Of a stretch of DNA of 11,152 nucleotides, positions 7,499 to 11,152 are shown in pieces. Under the pieces are notes generated by a model. It saw nothing but the letters and a program-made list of their open reading frames with translations, had not been told where the DNA came from and did not search any database. This DNA is from Dokdonella_A sp040005635 (GTDB lineage Bacteria; Pseudomonadota; Gammaproteobacteria; Xanthomonadales; Rhodanobacteraceae). Where the stretch lies: NCBI GenBank assembly GCA_040005635.1, contig JBDTYM010000111.1, positions 1-11,152 on the forward strand. The letters run 5' to 3'. Position numbers and translations under genes: made by a program. Numbering within the stretch: the first letter of the stretch is position 1; each line of letters begins with the position of its first letter.

Positions 7499-7522
7499 GA
7501 TATTGTGCGCCGCACAAATATC
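7499..7522. promoter_or_regulatory. Palindromic operator candidate in MFS/desaturase divergent promoter
   Basis: TTGTGCG (7503-7509) and CGCACAA (7511-7517) form a perfect 15-base inverted repeat around a single C. It is extended by GATAT and ATATC on the flanks with one bulged A. A symmetric 15- to 24-base site of this kind is typical of dimeric repressors such as TetR, MarR or LysR types. It lies 49 bases before the MFS start codon and just upstream of the TACAAT box of the desaturase gene, so one regulator could control both. No such regulator is encoded next to it, and I do not recognise the motif. Confidence 0.55.
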
Positions 7523-7547
7523 GATCCGCAACACGAAGGCACACGAC

Positions 7548-7553
7548 TACAAT
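7548..7553 (+). promoter_or_regulatory. Predicted -10 box of the desaturase-family gene
   Basis: TACAAT matches the sigma-70 -10 consensus at five of six positions and lies 53 bases before the chosen start codon. A -35 match at 17-base spacing is poor (TCCGCA), so an activator or context may be needed. Transcription would start near 7560. Confidence 0.45.
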
Positions 7554-7605
7554 GCCTCTGCCGCGGGCGATCGGGCTGCGCTGCATGCCATGTTCGGGGG
7601 AACAC

Positions 7606-8832
7606 ATGTCCAAACCATCGGTCAGCCGTACGCCTTACACGCTCGGCGATGCGTTCAAGGCGCATGTGGCCGTCGTGCGATCTACCGTCGACGATACAGC
7701 GCGCCTGCTCGAAAGCAGTGGCGAGCTGCGCTTCGGCAAGGGCCTGATCGCGACGATCCTGGCACTGACGCTTGGCGTTCTCTGCCTGCTCGGCGTGCTC
7801 GCGTTCCACTTCCCGCAATACCTGACTACGCCGGAGCTGCGTCACCAGTATTCGGTCGACGTCTTGCGCCAGGCGATGTTCGTCGCCTTGCTGATTGCCG
7901 GCGGCCTCGCTCTGGCGAATCTGATTCTCGGCGTGCGCAGGAATCTCAATCTGTTCGCGTTCGCGCTGGTGATCGCGGCGGTCGCACTCGGCGGCTCGCG
8001 TGTGCCGGTCGGCGACTTTCCGGAGCACACGCCGTACATCGGTCTGGACTGGTTCATTCTCGACCTGCTCGGATCCACTCTGATCTTCGTCGTGATCGAG
8101 AAACTGCTCCCGCTGTACAAGGGCCAGTCGGTGTTCCGCCGCGAATGGCAGACTGACCTCAAGCATTTCGCGGTCAACCATTTCCTCGTCGGACTGATCC
8201 TGCTGACCGTGAACTTCGTCATCCATCACGCCTTCAGCTGGCTGGTCAACAGCGACTTCCAGCAGGCCGTGAAAGGTATCTGGTTCGTGCCGCAGCTGTT
8301 GCTGTGCATTCTCGTCGCCGATCTTGCGCAGTACTGGACGCATCGCGCGTATCACGAGGTGCCGTATCTGTGGAAATTCCACGCGGTCCACCACAGCGCG
8401 AAGACGATGGACTGGCTCGCAGGCTCCCGCCAGCACGTCTTCGAGATCATCGCGACGCGCGTGCTGGTGCTCGCGCCTTTGTTCGTACTCGGTTTCAGCG
8501 AAGCCGTCATCAACACCTACATCATCATCGTGGGCTTCCAGGCGGTGCTGAATCATGCCAACGTGCATGTTCCGTGGGGACCTTTGAAGTACCTGATCGT
8601 GACGCCGGACTTCCATCACTGGCATCACGCGTCGGACGACGAAGCGATCGACCGCAACTACGCGGCGCACTACGCGTTCCTCGACTACGTGTTCGGCACC
8701 GCGGTGAAGGTGCCGGCACACAAGCCGCTGCCGGCGAAGTACGGCGTGGTCGGCGACTACATGCCGGATGGTTTCGTCAACCAGCAGATGTTTCCGTTCC
8801 GCGCCAAGCCGACGACGTCAACACCCGCCTGA
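7606..8832 (+). CDS. Sterol desaturase / fatty acid hydroxylase superfamily membrane protein
   Basis: This 408-residue integral membrane protein belongs to the sterol desaturase/fatty acid hydroxylase family, oxygen-dependent di-iron enzymes of membrane lipids. The metal-ligand histidine clusters are visible: HRAYH (246-250), HAVHH (259-263), HANVH (317-321) and HHWHH (337-341). Hydrophobic segments are at about 47-68, 88-109, 114-130, 148-168, 190-208, 226-242 and 284-312, more N-terminal membrane segments than the minimal family core has. I chose the ATG at 7606, which has GGGGGA just upstream. An in-frame ATG at 7585 would add seven residues, and the frame is open much further left, but that sequence is Arg-rich and overlaps the promoter region. 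The substrate is unknown: bacterial relatives hydroxylate carotenoids, hopanoids, sterols or acyl chains. No desaturation partner or lipid gene is adjacent, so the specific role is not inferable. Confidence 0.88.
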   Translation: MSKPSVSRTPYTLGDAFKAHVAVVRSTVDDTARLLESSGELRFGKGLIATILALTLGVLCLLGVLAFHFPQYLTTPELRHQYSVDVLRQAMFVALLIAGGLALANLILGVRRNLNLFAFALVIAAVALGGSRVPVGDFPEHTPYIGLDWFILDLLGSTLIFVVIEKLLPLYKGQSVFRREWQTDLKHFAVNHFLVGLILLTVNFVIHHAFSWLVNSDFQQAVKGIWFVPQLLLCILVADLAQYWTHRAYHEVPYLWKFHAVHHSAKTMDWLAGSRQHVFEIIATRVLVLAPLFVLGFSEAVINTYIIIVGFQAVLNHANVHVPWGPLKYLIVTPDFHHWHHASDDEAIDRNYAAHYAFLDYVFGTAVKVPAHKPLPAKYGVVGDYMPDGFVNQQMFPFRAKPTTSTPA

Positions 8833-8844
8833 GCACCCTGCGAA

Positions 8845-8866
8845 GGCGCGGCATCGCCGCGGCGCC
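8845..8866 (+). terminator. Weak hairpin after the desaturase-family gene
   Basis: GGCGC (8845-8849) and GCGCC (8862-8866) pair, with two further pairs inside after one mismatch. It begins 12 bases after the stop codon and has no T-run, so it is only a possible terminator. Confidence 0.25.
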
Positions 8867-8901
8867 CGGTCCGGCAGATTCCAGGTGTGAAGCAGGGCAA
8901 C

Positions 8902-8910
8902 TGCTACAAT
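8902..8910 (+). promoter_or_regulatory. Extended -10 promoter of the oxidoreductase gene
   Basis: TGCTACAAT combines the TG-N extension with a -10 box matching the consensus at five of six positions. No good -35 is present at 16-18 bases, which fits an extended -10 promoter. The start point would be near 8917, giving a leader of about 30 bases. The same CTACAATnCC core occurs before the desaturase-family gene. Confidence 0.55.
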
Positions 8911-8947
8911 TCCGCTCTTGCCCAAGCCCCCGTAAACGGTAGCCGCC

Positions 8948-11152
8948 ATGTCCGTACCCGCCTCCGCGCTCGCGCCCACCATCGACCGCGACTACACGCT
9001 CGAACACAAGTACACGCGCGCCGAAGGCCGCATCTATCTGTCCGGCGTGCAGGCGCTGGTGCGGCTGCCGCTGATGCAGCAGATGCGCGATCGCGCGGCC
9101 GCCCTCAACACGGCCGGCTTCATCTCGGGCTATCGCGGCTCGCCACTGGGCGGCTTCGATCTCGAATTGTGGAAAGCGAAGAAGCATCTGAAGGCGTCGG
9201 CCATCGAGTTCCAGCCGGGTCTGAACGAAGACCTCGGCGCGACGATGGTGTGGGGTACGCAGCAGACGAACTTGTTCCCCGGTGCCAAGAACGACGGCGT
9301 GTTTTCGATGTGGTACGGCAAGGGTCCCGGCGTTGACCGCTGCGGCGACGTGTTCAAGCACGGCAATGCGGCCGGCACGTCGAAGTTCGGCGGCGTGCTC
9401 GCTCTCGCGGCCGATGATCATGCCTGCCGCTCGTCGACGCTGCCGCACGGGTCCGAACTCGAGTTCGTCTCCGCGATGATGCCGGTGCTGAATCCCGCCG
9501 GCGTGCAGGACATCCTCGACATGGGCATGCTCGGCTGGGCGATGTCGCGCTTCACCGGGCGCTGGGTCGGCTTCAAGACCATTGCGGAAACGGTGGAATC
9601 GTCCGCCAGCGTCAACGTCAATCCGCACCAGCTCGATATCGTGCTGCCGGAAGATTTCGCGCTGCCGGCGGGTGGTCTCAACATCCGCTGGCCGGATCCG
9701 CCGCTGAACCAGGAAATGCGTCTGCACCAGTACGCCGTGCAAGCGGCGACCGCCTTTGCGCGCGCCAACAAGATCGACCGCGTCGTCATCGATTCGCCGA
9801 ACGCACGGCTCGGCATCGTCACCACCGGCAAGAGTTATCTCGATGTGCTGCAGGCGCTCGAGTATCTCGGCATCAGCGAGAACGATGCGCGCGAAATCGG
9901 CATCCGCGTCTACAAAGTCGGCATGACCTGGCCACTCGAGCCGATCGGCATCCGCGACTTCGCACGCGGGCTCGAAGACATCATCGTCGTCGAGGAAAAG
10001 CGTTCCTTCATCGAATCGCAGATGAAGGAGTCGATGTACAACTGGCCGACGTCCGACCGCAGCGGTCAGACGCGTCCGTCCGTGGTCGGCAAGTACGACG
10101 AGGAGGGCAACTGGATCCTGCCCTCGACGAACGAGCTGACGCCGGCAATGATTGCCTTGGTCATCGCCAAACGCCTCGGCCGCTTCTTCAGCAACGAGAC
10201 GATTCGCGCGCGCGTCGCCTGGATCGAAGGCAAGGAACACGAGCTGACACTGCCGCGCGCGAATTTCCCGCGTCCGGCGCACTACTGCTCTGGCTGCCCG
10301 CACAACACTTCGACCGTGGTTCCAGAGGGCTCGCGCGGACTCGGCGGCATCGGCTGCCACTACATGGTGACCTGGATGGATCGCCGCACCGACACCTTCA
10401 CGCAGATGGGTGGCGAAGGCGCGACCTGGTGCGGGCAGGCTCCGTTCACCGAAACCAAGCACGTGTTCCAGAATCTCGGCGACGGCACTTATTTCCATTC
10501 CGGTTCGCTGGCGATCCGCCAGGCGATCGCGGCGAAGGTCAACATCACCTACAAGATCCTCTACAACGACGCGGTCGCAATGACCGGCGGCCAGCCGGTC
10601 GACGGCACCTTGACCGTGCCGGATATCGCGCAGCAGATGCGCGCGGAAGGCGTGCAGACGATCATCGTGGTCAGCGACGACATTGCGAAGTGGAATCGTC
10701 CCGAACTGTTCCCGAGCGGCGTCGAATTCATTCATCGCGACGAACTCGATGCGGTGCAGAAGCGCATGCGCGAGATCGTCGGCGTCAGCGTGTTGATCTA
10801 TGACCAGACCTGCGCGACCGAGAAGCGCCGCCGGCGCAAGCGCGGCAAGCTGGAAGACCCGAAGAAGCGCATCTTCATCAACTCGCTCGTCTGCGAGGGT
10901 TGCGGCGACTGCGGTGAGAAATCGTTCTGCGTGTCGGTGTTGCCGAAGGACACCGAGTATGGGCGCAAGCGCGAGATTGATCAGAGCAACTGCAACAAGG
11001 ATTTCTCCTGCGTGAAGGGCTTCTGCCCGAGTTTCGTCTCGGTCATCGGCGGTGGCCTGAAGAAGAAAAAAGGCAAGTCCGACATCGACTTCGGCACGCT
11101 GCCGCAGCCGAGTTTCGCCAGCGATCTGGCGCAGCCGTGGAACATCCTCGTC
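8948..11152 (+). CDS. Indolepyruvate:ferredoxin oxidoreductase, fused alpha/gamma type, 3'-truncated
   Basis: The frame stays open to the window end, giving the first 735 residues. Its closest match by eye is the proteobacterial fused indolepyruvate:ferredoxin oxidoreductase. That enzyme oxidatively decarboxylates aryl 2-oxoacids with CoA to acyl-CoA and reduces ferredoxin, in aromatic amino acid breakdown. The N-terminal pyruvate-ferredoxin-oxidoreductase-like part carries NTAGFISGYRGSPLGG (about 57-72). CSGCPHN (447-453) and GDGTYFHSG (511-519, then YNDAV) mark the thiamine diphosphate domain. The iron-sulfur region has cysteines at 649, 652, 655, 661, 682, 688 and 693. The gamma-type catalytic domain that family members of about 1,150-1,200 residues carry would lie beyond the edge. 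The ATG at 8948 has only a weak ribosome site, but conserved sequence (GRIYLSGVQALVRLP) begins shortly after it. The true 2-oxoacid substrate is not certain. The spacing from the desaturase gene (115 bases) and its own promoter suggest separate transcription. Confidence 0.9.
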   Translation, partial: MSVPASALAPTIDRDYTLEHKYTRAEGRIYLSGVQALVRLPLMQQMRDRAAALNTAGFISGYRGSPLGGFDLELWKAKKHLKASAIEFQPGLNEDLGATMVWGTQQTNLFPGAKNDGVFSMWYGKGPGVDRCGDVFKHGNAAGTSKFGGVLALAADDHACRSSTLPHGSELEFVSAMMPVLNPAGVQDILDMGMLGWAMSRFTGRWVGFKTIAETVESSASVNVNPHQLDIVLPEDFALPAGGLNIRWPDPPLNQEMRLHQYAVQAATAFARANKIDRVVIDSPNARLGIVTTGKSYLDVLQALEYLGISENDAREIGIRVYKVGMTWPLEPIGIRDFARGLEDIIVVEEKRSFIESQMKESMYNWPTSDRSGQTRPSVVGKYDEEGNWILPSTNELTPAMIALVIAKRLGRFFSNETIRARVAWIEGKEHELTLPRANFPRPAHYCSGCPHNTSTVVPEGSRGLGGIGCHYMVTWMDRRTDTFTQMGGEGATWCGQAPFTETKHVFQNLGDGTYFHSGSLAIRQAIAAKVNITYKILYNDAVAMTGGQPVDGTLTVPDIAQQMRAEGVQTIIVVSDDIAKWNRPELFPSGVEFIHRDELDAVQKRMREIVGVSVLIYDQTCATEKRRRRKRGKLEDPKKRIFINSLVCEGCGDCGEKSFCVSVLPKDTEYGRKREIDQSNCNKDFSCVKGFCPSFVSVIGGGLKKKKGKSDIDFGTLPQPSFASDLAQPWNILV

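Noticed and set aside
7387..7605. 73-codon upstream extension of the desaturase-family frame.
   Set aside because: It overlaps the start of the divergent MFS gene and the palindrome, is Arg/Thr-rich, and the ATG at 7606 has a plausible ribosome site.
6862..8721. 619-codon minus-strand open frame spanning the MFS and desaturase genes.
   Set aside because: It overlaps two recognisable genes in other frames and crosses their divergent promoter. Its product is compositionally biased and matches no family.
8777..10735. 652-codon open frame on the minus strand opposite the oxidoreductase gene.
   Set aside because: It lies antisense to a clearly conserved coding sequence, and its product is Arg/His/Asp-rich with no recognisable domain. 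Long antisense frames are common in GC-rich coding DNA.
1..11152. A coherent novel multi-gene system (defence, biosynthetic or mobile).
   Set aside because: Strand alternates, each gene belongs to a common family, and there are no transposases, integrases, repeats or toxin-antitoxin signatures. Nothing ties the seven genes into one system.

Overview
The window is GC-rich bacterial chromosome with seven protein-coding genes, two of them cut by the window ends. The visible glutamate synthase small subunit has the gammaproteobacterial type of N-terminal cysteine region. Together with the fused indolepyruvate:ferredoxin oxidoreductase and TACAAT-type -10 boxes, this suggests a gammaproteobacterium, perhaps near the Xanthomonadales/Rhodanobacteraceae. 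The phylum-level guess is fairly safe; the family-level guess is not.

Layout. (1) 3-1406, +: the 3' part of gltD (NADPH-dependent glutamate synthase small subunit). (2) 1461-2360, -: a LysR-type regulator. (3) 2509-3366, +: an NmrA-like NAD(P)-binding protein divergent from the regulator; a dyad with a T-N11-A core lies between them. (4) 3520-5532, -: a 670-residue membrane-anchored SPFH/band 7 (flotillin-like) protein. (5) 5533-6269: 737 bases with no convincing gene but with stem-loops. (6) 6270-7454, -: a 12-helix MFS exporter of the AraJ/NepI/YdhP type. (7) 7606-8832, +: a membrane sterol-desaturase/fatty-acid-hydroxylase family protein with the His clusters of a di-iron enzyme, divergent from the exporter; a 15-base inverted repeat lies between them. 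(8) 8948 to the window end, +: the first 735 residues of a fused indolepyruvate:ferredoxin oxidoreductase, preceded by its own extended -10 promoter.

How the genes work together. Strand alternates at almost every gene, and hairpins separate the convergent pairs. Most genes are therefore probably single transcription units; the window does not look like one operon. The two likely regulatory pairs are lysR/nmrA-like and MFS/desaturase, each sharing a short intergenic region with a symmetric sequence.

No mobile element, CRISPR array, tRNA, rRNA or phage gene is visible. I found no clear novel multi-gene system. The points most worth a second look are the two intergenic palindromes, the repeated motif in the SPFH protein, the gene-poor 737-base gap, and the cysteine spacing of the oxidoreductase.
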